NCBI GenBank assembly: GCA_009784235.1
Contig: WRCC01000001.1
Coordinates: 241,506 to 305,505, forward strand
Source: Alphaproteobacteria bacterium
Lineage (GTDB): Bacteria; Pseudomonadota; Alphaproteobacteria; Rs-D84
Length of the DNA: 64,000 bases
Direction: 5' to 3'
Positions 9,229-17,086 of this stretch are shown here, piece after piece (position 1 is the stretch's first letter; the number at the start of each line of letters is the position of its first letter). Position numbers and translations under genes: made by a program. Below the pieces are notes generated by a model, which worked only from the letters and a program-made list of their open reading frames with translations, was not told the origin of the DNA and searched no databases.

Positions 9229-9336
9229 TTTGGTTCCTTTGATAAAAAAAGCCCGCATGATGCGGGCATAAAAAATGGCGACCACTGGTCGCTTTGTTTG
9301 TGAGAGTATTATATCAGAACTCGCGATAAAAAGCAA
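9229..9336 (-). promoter_or_regulatory. Promoter plus leader with two hairpins and an internal terminator
   Basis: Minus strand: -35 TTGCTT (9331-9336), 17-bp spacer, -10 TATAAT (9308-9313). The roughly 73-nt leader folds GCGACCAGTGGTCGC (9278-9292), then GCCCGCAT/ATGCGGGC (9251-9267) followed by seven Ts, then the ribosome site of the next gene. A terminator placed inside a leader suggests attenuation or a short RNA product. Confidence 0.6.
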
Positions 9337-9338
9337 CG

Positions 9339-9362
9339 AAAAAACGCAGCGGAAGCTGCGTT
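9339..9362 (-). terminator. Terminator of tRNA-Lys
   Basis: Minus strand stem ACGCAGC/GCTGCGT followed by a T-run, shortly after the tRNA-Lys 3' end. Confidence 0.8.
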
Positions 9363-9372
9363 TCTTTGTTCT

Positions 9373-9664
9373 TGGTGGGTGTTACAGGATTCGAACCTGT
9401 GACCCAGTGATTACTTTACCACTTCGTCTTTCGGCGCCCCTTGCGGGTTCGTGGTCTGGACCATGTCTTTATCCCATTGGGATAGTCGGTGTATGGCCTC
9501 TACACTCGGTTTTTCAACCTAGCTCGGCGTTACCACGTCTTGCGACAGAGGATTCACCGAATTAGCCGACTTTTCATTTCAGAATTACTTCTGAACGCTC
9601 CTAATTTCCGGATATTGTGCCGGAAGCCAAAAGTCACTTGCTCTACCAACTGAGCTAAACACCC
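9373..9664 (-). tRNA. tRNA-Lys(UUU) interrupted by a group I intron
   Basis: Exons 9630-9664 and 9373-9413 join to a normal tRNA-Lys: acceptor GGGTGTT/AACACCC, anticodon loop CTTTTAA, T-loop TTCGAAT, encoded CCA. By the rule that group I exons end in U and introns end in G, the break falls between the second and third bases of the anticodon. It is also the attachment site of the island. Confidence 0.9.
9414..9629 (-). ncRNA. Group I self-splicing intron (IC3-like)
   Basis: 216 nt. The core elements are readable and match the Azoarcus tRNA-Ile intron: AATTCGGTGAAtCC (P), TAACGCCGAGC (Q), GTGTAGAGGCCATAC (R) and AAAGACATGGTCCAGA (S), with P7 formed by GGCCAT/ATGGTC. The last base is G. A GAAGU segment near the 5' end can pair with exon ACUUU and gives the expected U-G at the splice site. 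No homing endonuclease ORF is present. Confidence 0.9.
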
Positions 9665-9674
9665 AAGAAAGGTG

Positions 9675-9707
9675 TGATGTAGATTTTGATGTAGATATGA
9701 TGTAGAT
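9675..9707. repeat. Three direct copies of TGATGTAGAT
   Basis: Copies at 9675, 9687 and 9698 just upstream of tRNA-Lys (minus strand). The spacing of 11-12 bp, about one helical turn, suggests a protein-binding array or promoter-proximal repeat. No ORF here. Confidence 0.5.
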
Positions 9708-9815
9708 TTTAACATCAAACCAAATCAAATTCAATCATCTTTCAGAGCGGTGCGCTTTTCTTGAAAAAGCATTTTTGTTCAGATAAATAGCGCTCTGTAG
9801 CCATTTATCGTCTTT

Positions 9816-9875
9816 GGTGGGCGAATAACAATCGCTGTTAAAAGTCACTTGCTCTACCAACTGAGCTAACAACCC
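9816..9875 (-). pseudogene. Truncated second tRNA-Lys
   Basis: Minus strand: a perfect 5' half (GGGTTGTT acceptor, D-arm, anticodon stem and CTTTTAA loop) that stops matching exactly after the anticodon loop. The variable and T arms are absent and the sequence runs into GCGATTGTTATTCGCCCACC. Not foldable as a tRNA; probably a recombination scar. Confidence 0.75.
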
Positions 9876-9924
9876 GGGACATACGTCCGGCGTGCATTAT
9901 TACCTATGACGGCGATAAAGTCAA

Positions 9925-9955
9925 ATAAAAAAATGCCCCGGTCGGGGCATTTTTA
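9925..9955 (-). terminator. Terminator of rpsD
   Basis: Stem AATGCCCCG/CGGGGCATT with T-runs on both sides, 4 bp after the rpsD stop. Confidence 0.85.
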
Positions 9956-10588
9956 TTATCTGGAATAATATTCCACAACCAAATCCGGTTGCATTTGGAT
10001 TGGATACGGAACATCTTCGAATGCCGGCACGCGGACGTATGTGGCCGTGAAATCGCCCGAATTAACGCGGACATAGTCACAGAAATCGCGTTCCGCGGAT
10101 TCCAGCGACAAAACAACCAACGGCATTTGTTTTGCGGTATCGCCCAGCGTAATCACGTCTTCGGGTTTAACCTGGTACGATGCAATTTTGACTTTTTTAC
10201 CATTAACAAATACGTGGCCGTGGCTGATTAATTGACGTGCAGAAAAAACCGTCGGCGCGAATTTCGCACGGTATATAACAGCGTCCAAGCGACGTTCCAG
10301 CAAACCAATCATGTTCTGGGTTGCTTCGCCTTTCATATTGGTGGCTTCGTCATAATATTTGTGGAATTTCTTTTCGCCGATATTTCCGTAATAACCTTTC
10401 AGCAATTGTTTCGCACGCAACTGTTTGCCGTAATCCGACAAGTTGCCGGCGCGGGCCGTCGGACCGTGTTGACCCGGTTTATATTTACGTTTGTTAAACG
10501 GAGATTTAGCTTGGCCCCACAGGTTCACGCCCCAGTGACGACCGATTTTCAATTTCTTGGTATTGCGCTTTGCGCCCATTCTTGCCAT
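9956..10588 (-). CDS. rpsD: 30S ribosomal protein S4
   Basis: 210 residues, normal S4 length. It begins MARMGAKRNTKKLKIGRHWG, an unusual N terminus that lacks the CRxCRR-type zinc motif. The S4 RNA-binding domain is at about 100-165 (LLERRLDAVIYRAKFAPT, ARQLISHGHVFVNGKKV). The C terminus ends VVEYYSR as usual. The ribosome site AAAGGAAAA lies before the ATG at 10588; a longer upstream frame has no site and is rejected. S4 starts small-subunit assembly and usually represses its own message. It stands alone here, downstream of tRNA-Asp and tRNA-Glu. Confidence 0.95.
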   Translation of the reverse strand: MARMGAKRNTKKLKIGRHWGVNLWGQAKSPFNKRKYKPGQHGPTARAGNLSDYGKQLRAKQLLKGYYGNIGEKKFHKYYDEATNMKGEATQNMIGLLERRLDAVIYRAKFAPTVFSARQLISHGHVFVNGKKVKIASYQVKPEDVITLGDTAKQMPLVVLSLESAERDFCDYVRVNSGDFTATYVRVPAFEDVPYPIQMQPDLVVEYYSR

Positions 10589-10612
10589 GGTATTTTCCTT
10601 TGGTTTTGCTGT

Positions 10613-10655
10613 GTAGGGGCGCGCATTCGCGCCCTGGGCGCAAGTATGCGTCCCT
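10613..10655. repeat. Palindromic GTAGGGGCGC...GCGCCC repeat in the rpsD leader
   Basis: GTAGGGGCGCGCATTCGCGCCC followed by GGGCGCAAGTATGCGTCCCTA. Shorter relatives occur at 19612-19634 and 49883-49908, so this is a dispersed palindromic family. Confidence 0.6.
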
Positions 10656-10761
10656 ATGGCCAAACGTTTTACTGAAACCTTATCTCTGACAAGACCAAGG
10701 GACATTGTCGATTATTCAGTTCAGATTGTCCGGCTGAAAATTTTTGCGTTTGCAAAAATCT

Positions 10762-10837
10762 TGGTGACCCCAGCGGGAGTCGAACCCGCGTTCTCGCCTT
10801 GAAAGGGCGGTGTCCTAGGCCTCTAGACGATGGGGCC
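10762..10837 (-). tRNA. tRNA-Glu(UUC)
   Basis: Full cloverleaf on the minus strand with anticodon TTC in CCCTTTCAAGG, T-loop TTCGACT, acceptor GGCCCCA/TGGGGTC and encoded CCA. A hairpin with T-run follows at about 10738-10760. Confidence 0.95.
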
Positions 10838-10868
10838 GGAAAGTATGCTGTTGCCACTTATCAAAAAG

Positions 10869-10945
10869 TGGCGGGATTGACGGGGCTCGAACCCGCGGCC
10901 TTCTGCGTGACAGGCAGACGCTCTAACCAACTGAGCTACAACCCC
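10869..10945 (-). tRNA. tRNA-Asp(GUC)
   Basis: Full cloverleaf on the minus strand: anticodon GTC in GCCTGTCACGC, T-loop TTCGAGC, acceptor GGGGTTG/CAATCCC, discriminator G, encoded CCA. It precedes tRNA-Glu on the same strand and is likely co-transcribed. Confidence 0.95.
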
Positions 10946-10980
10946 AGCGCGGCACATATTATACTATGTTTTTCCAGAAA

Positions 10981-11730
10981 TCAAGGATTTTTTATTTTTA
11001 TTATGAAAGAGTTTAGTATTCCTGCAATAGCGGCGCTATTACTAGAAAAAACAACTGTACCATCATCAAAAGTAGCTTTCCAAATATTAGGTTTCATTTT
11101 CATTAGCGCTGAGTCATACAAGTCTTTTTTGGCTGTGTAAATCTCTACCTTTCTATTTGCGAGCAACAAACATTTAGACTGATTTCCTGATTTCTTTTGC
11201 AAATTTTTCGATTTATAATTACCTTCATTATACGAGGATAAAAATAAGGCATCATCCGGAAAGTTAATAATAGTTTTATCTTTGAGGGTATATAAAAAAT
11301 CAATCATTGCAGATTTTGCTTCGCTTGCATATCCTTGCCTTTGGTAATCAGGAGAAATAAGTTGCCCAGAATGCCCAATTAAGTCACTATTAACACCATC
11401 TCTGGTTATGACTTTGGCAGATATCAAGGTTATACCAATCAATTTGCCGGATTTCTTTTCTTTCACCGCAAACCAAAATGACTTTCGTGGATTTTCACAT
11501 TTTCTACGTTCTGCACCCGTCATAAATTTCTGAACACTTTCTTCAAACGGATATTTAAACATATCAAAATTACAAATCCAGGATTCTTCTGAAAGTTCGC
11601 TGCTTGAGGGCCAGTATTTTAACAAATCCAAAGTATCTGACTTTGCTGTTTCCTTCACAACTTCCAACAGTGCCGCATAATCGGATGGAGCAAAATCAAC
11701 CAGAAGCAATCTTAGAGTTTCAATCTTCAT
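10981..11730 (-). CDS. GNAT family N-acetyltransferase
   Basis: 249 residues. The acetyl-CoA loop is visible as ISPDYQRQGYASEAKSAMIDF (residues about 130-150), preceded by a beta-strand region KSGKLIGITLIS typical of RimJ-like Acetyltransf_3 proteins. The C-terminal third is extra and unlike the family. Its ATG overlaps the stop of the M15 peptidase gene by 4 bp (ATGA), so the two are translationally coupled. Substrate unknown; context suggests a peptidoglycan-fragment or antibiotic-related role, which is speculation. Confidence 0.75.
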   Translation of the reverse strand: MKIETLRLLLVDFAPSDYAALLEVVKETAKSDTLDLLKYWPSSSELSEESWICNFDMFKYPFEESVQKFMTGAERRKCENPRKSFWFAVKEKKSGKLIGITLISAKVITRDGVNSDLIGHSGQLISPDYQRQGYASEAKSAMIDFLYTLKDKTIINFPDDALFLSSYNEGNYKSKNLQKKSGNQSKCLLLANRKVEIYTAKKDLYDSALMKMKPNIWKATFDDGTVVFSSNSAAIAGILNSFIIKIKNP

Positions 11731-12410
11731 TTTTCATTAATCGCACCATAAGAACATATTGCAAGACCTTTGTAGGCGGCCCACATTTTATCACCGTAAC
11801 AAAAATGCCACCATTCACCGGGATAATTCACAAGCCCCACAGACGTCAAAGCATTCAATAAAATTTTACGATTTTTCATTGATTCCGGCGAAATGCCTTT
11901 GGCTTTTGTATACGTATAATCATTCTTTTGCGAGTATTTTGTACCCATATCATAATCAATGCCATTTTTATCACAAAGAGAAATATCCACAGCACCACCC
12001 GTTTGATGTCCACCGAATCCATTACGTGGGTCAGCGCAAAAGCTCTTTGTTAATTTGATGAGTTGATCCTCTGACATAGAAGGATTTTCTTGCTTGTTTC
12101 GTGCGTACTCTCTGTCCCACAAATATTTCTGTTCCTCCACTGAGCGAAAGGCTGAATATATTTTAAAATGATGGTTTTGTGGAAGCTTGTCAATAGCATA
12201 CAAAAGCTTTTTATATACATTGTTTCTAAGAAAAATCTTTGGGGCATCAATTAATTTACCACCAAAAAAAAATCTAGAATCCTGTTTTATATCAACCAAA
12301 GGTTCATGATTTTCAATAATTTGTACAGAATTCACCACCCCAGCTGGAATCGTTTTTCTGAGCCCTATTAGATACATTGAATGAAGAAAAATATCTTTGC
12401 GAGTTTTCAT
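11727..12410 (-). CDS. M15 family D-Ala-D-Ala dipeptidase/carboxypeptidase (VanX/DdpX-like)
   Basis: 227 residues from the ATG at 12410 (site AAAGGTAG). Zinc and catalytic motifs are clear: SAFRSVEEQ, then GGHQTGGAVDISL with His and Asp ligands, and EWWHFCYGD with the catalytic Glu and third ligand His. It would cut D-Ala-D-Ala or the end of stem peptides. No signal peptide is evident, which favours the cytoplasmic VanX/DdpX type over exported VanY types. First gene of a pair with the GNAT gene. Confidence 0.85.
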   Translation of the reverse strand: MKTRKDIFLHSMYLIGLRKTIPAGVVNSVQIIENHEPLVDIKQDSRFFFGGKLIDAPKIFLRNNVYKKLLYAIDKLPQNHHFKIYSAFRSVEEQKYLWDREYARNKQENPSMSEDQLIKLTKSFCADPRNGFGGHQTGGAVDISLCDKNGIDYDMGTKYSQKNDYTYTKAKGISPESMKNRKILLNALTSVGLVNYPGEWWHFCYGDKMWAAYKGLAICSYGAINEK

Positions 12411-12480
12411 AGAACTACCTTTTATGTGATAGATTGTATCAAAAGATAACTGAAAGTCCAATATTATGTGTTTCTGAGGA

Positions 12481-13905
12481 TTAACCTAAAACATTATTCT
12501 TTTGATACCGATACAGTTCGGACATCACGAAATTGAACAGTTTGTGTTCAGTGTCGTTGCCTGATATCTTGCGGTTGCCCAGCATATACGGTATTGCCGA
12601 TGACATAATAAAGCGGGTCATATATTCCAATACTTGAATTTCTTCCAATTGGGATAATTTTCGTGGTGAGCCGATTATTCTGAATACTTCATTTTTAACG
12701 TTGGTTTCGATTTTCTTCATAACCATGTCCAGCAATTCCGGCGGATACGACCGCAAATCCAATTTCGGAAATCCATCCAGCAGTGATTCAATACCAACCA
12801 GGTCATGATTATACAGCACGTTCCATCCTACCCGTTCAAATAATTCACCGACATATCCACAAATCATAGTGTTATATTGATGAATGCCCTGTTCATGATG
12901 TTCGATGATTTCCGCATCGCTTTTTTCGCCGGGTTTCAAATGACGCAGCGTTTCATAGCGACCATGTGTCTGACGTTCGAAATCCAGAAACGTGCGGATT
13001 TGGCATATTATTTCCATCGGAACCGGCGCATCTGGTGTGCCGATGTTCAAGATAATCTTTGCATCGCGGTAATTTCGCGAAGATGTGACGTCATAGAATT
13101 TGTCGCGGACTTCGATAACTTTGTCCGGCATTGCGGATATTATTCCGTTGATGAATTTGCGAACTTGGGGCAATACGTCAAACAAGCACTTTATGCGATA
13201 TACATCGCGCAGCCGGTGCTGGGGCCGCACGATTTTATCCAATTCACGGACCAATTCGACGGCGATTTTTTCATGCCCGCGACCAATGATTTTAAGGACT
13301 TCTTCGGCGGCATTCGTCGTGTATTTTTCTGCGAACGCATTTCGGATTTTATCCGCGATTGCATTTGCGGATGCATCGGATGAACGCATGCTTATCACAC
13401 GCGTTGCGGCATCCACGACTTCATCGACATATTTTCCGTAATATCGGCCGGTGGTTATTTTGTCCATCGCACGGACGACTTTCTTTTGTGAACCAATGAT
13501 AACAGTAACTATGCTGGACACAGACAGCTTTACATTATTCGCAGAATCAAATTGAAAAAATTGATTGCGCATCGGGTCGCCGTCCAAACGATGTTGAACC
13601 AAGTATGTTTGCCCGGGATTGATGTCGATTATTTTTATAGGCGCGTCGCTCATATCACCGGTATGTGGGTCATATTTATATGCGGGGGCCTTTGGCGCAG
13701 ACAAATATTTGCCCAATACATAGAATACTTCGCGGAAATGTTTCATGCCGTCGGAATACAGGCGCAGCATATAATCACGCGTGTCGGCATCTATGCGCCG
13801 GTCCAGAAATGCTTGCTCTATTTCGGCCAGATTTTTTGCATCAGACCCGTTCCATTCGGTTATTGCAATCGGATTGCCTTCGAAATCAGTATCGTTTTTC
13901 TTCAT
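12481..13905 (-). CDS. Large cytoplasmic protein with a RelA/SpoT-like region
   Basis: 474 residues, no signal or membrane helix. The middle (about 230-335) reads HRLRDVYRIKCLF, then VIEVRDKFYDVTSSRNYRDAKIILNI and PMEIICQIRT. This has the order and spacing of the (p)ppGpp synthetase fold (D-x-x-R-I, a basic segment, then E-x-x-x-Q-I-R-T). The flanks are helical and unknown. Similarity is motif level only, so synthetase activity is a hypothesis. Single gene with no clear neighbour link. Confidence 0.5.
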   Translation of the reverse strand: MKKNDTDFEGNPIAITEWNGSDAKNLAEIEQAFLDRRIDADTRDYMLRLYSDGMKHFREVFYVLGKYLSAPKAPAYKYDPHTGDMSDAPIKIIDINPGQTYLVQHRLDGDPMRNQFFQFDSANNVKLSVSSIVTVIIGSQKKVVRAMDKITTGRYYGKYVDEVVDAATRVISMRSSDASANAIADKIRNAFAEKYTTNAAEEVLKIIGRGHEKIAVELVRELDKIVRPQHRLRDVYRIKCLFDVLPQVRKFINGIISAMPDKVIEVRDKFYDVTSSRNYRDAKIILNIGTPDAPVPMEIICQIRTFLDFERQTHGRYETLRHLKPGEKSDAEIIEHHEQGIHQYNTMICGYVGELFERVGWNVLYNHDLVGIESLLDGFPKLDLRSYPPELLDMVMKKIETNVKNEVFRIIGSPRKLSQLEEIQVLEYMTRFIMSSAIPYMLGNRKISGNDTEHKLFNFVMSELYRYQKNNVLG

Positions 13906-14060
13906 AGTTGCCGAAATATAACCAAATTAACATTAATTGTCCAATGTTAAATTTTGGGAATACTCTCATGGGCATATCATCCTGTTGCTTTAACATTGGT
14001 AATGGCCGAACCTGGGGCCATCCCCAGAATTATGGGCATATTAACAAAGGAGAGAATAAA

Positions 14061-14576
14061 ATGGATATAAACAAAATATTGCAAGGATTCAAGGATATCG
14101 CGGACAGCCAGACATTGCTGCAAGAAGAAGCGATGGTGGTTATGCATGATATGAATCTGCAAGGGCTGAAACGCAAGCACCGACATTATTCCCGCATGTT
14201 TCACAAACATTGCGTATGCATCGATAATTTCGCCCAGGATTATGGTATGAAAGTATCAAAACCAGCACTGAAAGGCGGATACAAAGCAAAAGATTTGAAA
14301 GACCATTTCAACAAAATGATTGCTTTGCTGGAAAAGGATTTGGATGCGCTGAAAAAATTAAATTTCGCGTTTATCCAGGCATGCGGCAAACCATATGCTG
14401 ACGGCGAATGCATGATGAAAACCTTGACCAAAATGTGGATGAAGATGAAATTCCGTTGGATGCCGCGCTTTGAATTTACAAAGTGGAGCCCGGAAGACAT
14501 CGTGTCTTGGGACAAATGGTTGCATGATAAAATCCGCTGTGAAGAATTGGAACACAAATATCACGAAGAGCATTAA
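14061..14576 (+). CDS. Conserved helical hypothetical protein
   Basis: 171 residues from the ATG at 14061, which follows AAAGGAGAG; an upstream extension of the frame has no ribosome site. It is helical and rich in Met, His and Lys, with EEAMVVMHDMN, KRKHRHYSRMFHKHC and a second helix pair. A ferritin- or hemerythrin-like bundle is conceivable, but the ligand pattern is not clear. No signal peptide. Function unknown. It is divergent from the RelA/SpoT-like gene; the 155-bp gap holds a CCCCAG...GGGC hairpin near 14021. Confidence 0.65.
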   Translation: MDINKILQGFKDIADSQTLLQEEAMVVMHDMNLQGLKRKHRHYSRMFHKHCVCIDNFAQDYGMKVSKPALKGGYKAKDLKDHFNKMIALLEKDLDALKKLNFAFIQACGKPYADGECMMKTLTKMWMKMKFRWMPRFEFTKWSPEDIVSWDKWLHDKIRCEELEHKYHEEH

Positions 14577-14606
14577 AAAAATCCGCGCATCGCGCGGATT
14601 TTTTAT
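14574..14606 (+). terminator. Rho-independent terminator
   Basis: Stem AATCCGCGCATCGCGCGGATT with A- and T-runs; serves the convergent genes on both sides. Confidence 0.9.
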
Positions 14607-14616
14607 TAACAACTTA

Positions 14617-15303
14617 TTATCGTGCTTTATTATTGATTCTGAATCCCAAACCAACCAATCCATACGGAACTGGCTTTCTTGCGGACATGCCATCGGACAA
14701 GCCACCTTCCACGCGTACGCAAATGCCGCCGAATTTGTTTTGATAAACAGGAATATTTGCGCCCAATCCGACAGAATAATAAAATGATTCTTTCTTGTCG
14801 ACATCAACTCTGTATGTCCATGCGCCACCAGATACGGCTTCTCCGTTGATTTCTTCTCCGCGTCTTGAAAAAGACATTCCTGCACGCGCAATGGCTTCAA
14901 CGCTGATGTTGGCCAGTTTTGTCTGATATTCTTGGGCCGCATTTATACCAAACGTAAACATGCTTTCGGTCGCATAACGATGTTCATTCATCGAAGAAAG
15001 AAAACCAGTATTTGGATGGAATGTGTTTTTCGAAACTTCGCTGTAACCTGCGCTAAGACCCAGGCTTGTTGAAAATCTGGAATTATCGTTTTTCAAACGT
15101 CCTTTTACATCAAACATCATAATTGTTGGGCATCTTTGCACAAATCCGCCATTGGCGCTGGTACCAACACCCATATTCAAATCAACAGATTCAATCAAAG
15201 GGCGATTATTTGTATCTTGTTTATCTTGGGACTTTGCTTTGAACGGCACTGCTGCAACCAGTGCGGTCAGGGCCAGAGTTTTAAATTTATTTATTTTTGA
15301 CAT
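14617..15303 (-). CDS. Exported beta-barrel-like outer-membrane protein
   Basis: 228 residues from the ATG at 15303 (AAAGGAAAAG). The signal peptide ends near VPFKAKSQ. The mature part alternates in strand patterns (SLGLSAGYSEV, FTFGINAAQEYQ, FYYSVGLGANIPVYQ) and closes with YGLVGLGFRIN, consistent with a small barrel. No specific family. A good promoter (15340-15367) lies upstream. Divergent from the chitin-binding-like gene. Confidence 0.65.
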   Translation of the reverse strand: MSKINKFKTLALTALVAAVPFKAKSQDKQDTNNRPLIESVDLNMGVGTSANGGFVQRCPTIMMFDVKGRLKNDNSRFSTSLGLSAGYSEVSKNTFHPNTGFLSSMNEHRYATESMFTFGINAAQEYQTKLANISVEAIARAGMSFSRRGEEINGEAVSGGAWTYRVDVDKKESFYYSVGLGANIPVYQNKFGGICVRVEGGLSDGMSARKPVPYGLVGLGFRINNKAR

Positions 15304-15339
15304 AGCTTTTCCTTTTGTTTTTATGGAACTCGCATGCAT

Positions 15340-15367
15340 TTTATAGTGGTAATATATTATTTGTCAA
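15340..15367 (-). promoter_or_regulatory. Promoter of the 14617-15303 gene
   Basis: Minus strand TTGACA (15362-15367), 16-bp spacer, TATAAA (15340-15345). Confidence 0.6.
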
Positions 15368-15390
15368 ATACAAAATGGTTATTTTCCTGA

Positions 15391-15427
15391 TAAGATGACA
15401 GAAAGAAATTTATTTTTGGCAACTATG
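15391..15427 (+). promoter_or_regulatory. Shared upstream box (copy A)
   Basis: TAAGAT, 4 bp, then GAAAGAAATTTATTTTTGGCAAC. The same box stands before 23485 and 61823 and in minus orientation near 55960. Candidate activator site or promoter element of surface genes. Confidence 0.5.
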
Positions 15428-15468
15428 TGATTAAAGTCATTGTTAAGCAAATAATGTGGGGGTTAGTT

Positions 15469-17082
15469 GTGCAAAAATTCATACCATTTATTTTTATTTT
15501 ATCCATTTTTTTCAGTATTCCGGCGACATATGCGAACACATGTCCGGCATTTGATGCCGCGACCGGAAATACGGCGACATCGCCGAATCCGCTGGCGCTG
15601 ACGTGGGTGGCGGGCATGGTATGCAATGTTCCAGCGACGCAAACATTCACCGATGAATTGGGCACTTATACATTTGATTCCACATGTTATATGAATTGCG
15701 CCACGAACCAAGTCATGTCGGACAGCGTCTGTTTTGCAAATACTGGCGCACCTGGATTCCGGACCACTGGTATTGGGACACCGCCAACCGGCGCAGCGGC
15801 GCCAACGTGTCCGGTATATGAAGCCCAGCCGGGGCATTCGATATTCTTTTCTTATAATAATTCGTGTGAATGGGCGTTCAGCTGTGCAAATGGTTCGGCC
15901 AGCAATAATCAATGTCCCGCGAACATGCACTGGAATCGGGTAACTGGCAGATGTTCTTCCCCAGAGACGGCAAAGTGCCCGATACCATTCACGCGGGCAT
16001 GTACACCCCCTTCTGGCTCGAATGCTACCGCTGGTACCCAAACATGTTTCCAAGGAACCACCGCGGCACACTGCGGACCGTGTATAGTGACTGCTTGTGC
16101 CAGTGGATATGTTATACCCGTAATAGGCAGGTCTTTCGCTTGTGCCCCGTGTCCAGTTGGAATGGGGGGCCAACAACTATTATCAACAACAGGACAGTGT
16201 TTTGATGCGGATTACTCGTATATTAAAGCTAAACCGTGCGGGCCCGCAAACTCTGTGGGCGTACAAGCATGCAATCAAGCAGGAACGATATGTGCGGCTG
16301 AATGTGTTTGGAACTGCAAGCCTGGATATCGCAGGAGTGGAGACAGCTGTACTCTTGGCACTGGCACATGGGTACAACCGTGTATGAGATGGTTGGAATG
16401 GACGATTACTCACAACACAAATATCTTGCGTTCAGGCTCAATCCCTAGTAACGCCACAAGCAATCAAACATGCACTTCGGCCGGATGTGGCGATTGTACG
16501 ATTATAACTTGTAACGCTGGATTTTTTCGCGATGGAGACCAATGTATTCAACGCGAAACCTGGAAAGTTGATTGTGCAACGCCACCAAACACCGGTGGGG
16601 TTCAAGCGTGCAATTTCAATGGTACGAGATGCAGCGAATGCCGTGGCGAAGTTTGTGGTGGCGATACAGTCGAATCAACCACCGGCGTGTGCTTTGTACC
16701 GACACAGAATCAGGCATGCGTACCGGCGTTTCCGGAAAATGCCGCGGGAACCCGTCGATGCAACAGCAACGGCACATTGTGCACCGCATGCGAATTCACA
16801 GGATGCCAATCTGGATTTAATTTGGAAAATGGCGAATGTATTGAACCATGTCCGGCCGGTGCATCGACGTTGAATTGTCCACCAGATTGGGAATATATGA
16901 TTACCGAACCACATCCGAATAACTGTAAATTCTTCTACTATTGCTATGACGGCGCACCAGTATGCCAAGGATGCCCAAGTGGAATGCATTGGAGCGCGGA
17001 CCTGGAAACCTGCACATGGCCGGCCAACGCGGGGTGTTGCAATGCATTGTCGAATCCGAATTGCACAGTACCGGGAAGTTGA
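15469..17082 (+). CDS. Exported Cys-rich protein with two chitin-binding type-2-like (CBM14) domains
   Basis: 537 residues from GTG at 15469, chosen because the paralogue at 61823 aligns here (ATG-Gln-Lys) with a matching upstream region and a GGGGG site. A signal peptide is followed by many Cys pairs. A segment at about 114-170 and one near the C terminus (about 475-530: HPNNCKFFYYCYDG, then CPSGMHWSADLETC) have the peritrophin-A pattern: Cys, aromatic FYxC, CxxGxxW, C. Between them are EGF/ephrin-like CxxC repeats (NSNGTLCTACEFTGC). Binding to chitin or glycans of a host gut lining is inferred. Confidence 0.75.
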   Translation: MQKFIPFIFILSIFFSIPATYANTCPAFDAATGNTATSPNPLALTWVAGMVCNVPATQTFTDELGTYTFDSTCYMNCATNQVMSDSVCFANTGAPGFRTTGIGTPPTGAAAPTCPVYEAQPGHSIFFSYNNSCEWAFSCANGSASNNQCPANMHWNRVTGRCSSPETAKCPIPFTRACTPPSGSNATAGTQTCFQGTTAAHCGPCIVTACASGYVIPVIGRSFACAPCPVGMGGQQLLSTTGQCFDADYSYIKAKPCGPANSVGVQACNQAGTICAAECVWNCKPGYRRSGDSCTLGTGTWVQPCMRWLEWTITHNTNILRSGSIPSNATSNQTCTSAGCGDCTIITCNAGFFRDGDQCIQRETWKVDCATPPNTGGVQACNFNGTRCSECRGEVCGGDTVESTTGVCFVPTQNQACVPAFPENAAGTRRCNSNGTLCTACEFTGCQSGFNLENGECIEPCPAGASTLNCPPDWEYMITEPHPNNCKFFYYCYDGAPVCQGCPSGMHWSADLETCTWPANAGCCNALSNPNCTVPGS

Positions 17083-17086
17083 TAAT

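Larger units (their letters stand above)
3524..9413. mobile_element. Integrative genomic island in tRNA-Lys
   Basis: A 41-bp perfect direct repeat (3524-3564 and 9373-9413), equal to the tRNA-Lys 3' exon with CCA, bounds about 5.9 kb. Inside are a tyrosine recombinase reading toward the distal repeat, an AAA_13 ATPase, a membrane protein, a DUF488 protein and a possible dual-OB protein. The interior is visibly AT-richer than the flanks. This is the classic layout of a tRNA-targeted island with a small defence-like cargo. Confidence 0.85.

Noticed and set aside
9816-9875. Second functional tRNA-Lys, perhaps with its own intron
   Set aside because: No matching 3' half (TCACT ... ACAACCC) is found between 9665 and 9875, so it is treated as a truncated copy.
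9956-10705. Longer rpsD frame starting at 10705
   Set aside because: No ribosome site and not part of S4; the leader contains a palindromic repeat instead.
15427-15468. Start of the Cys-rich protein at GTG 15427 or ATG 15454
   Set aside because: The paralogue at 61823 aligns with GTG 15469 in both the protein start and the upstream sequence.
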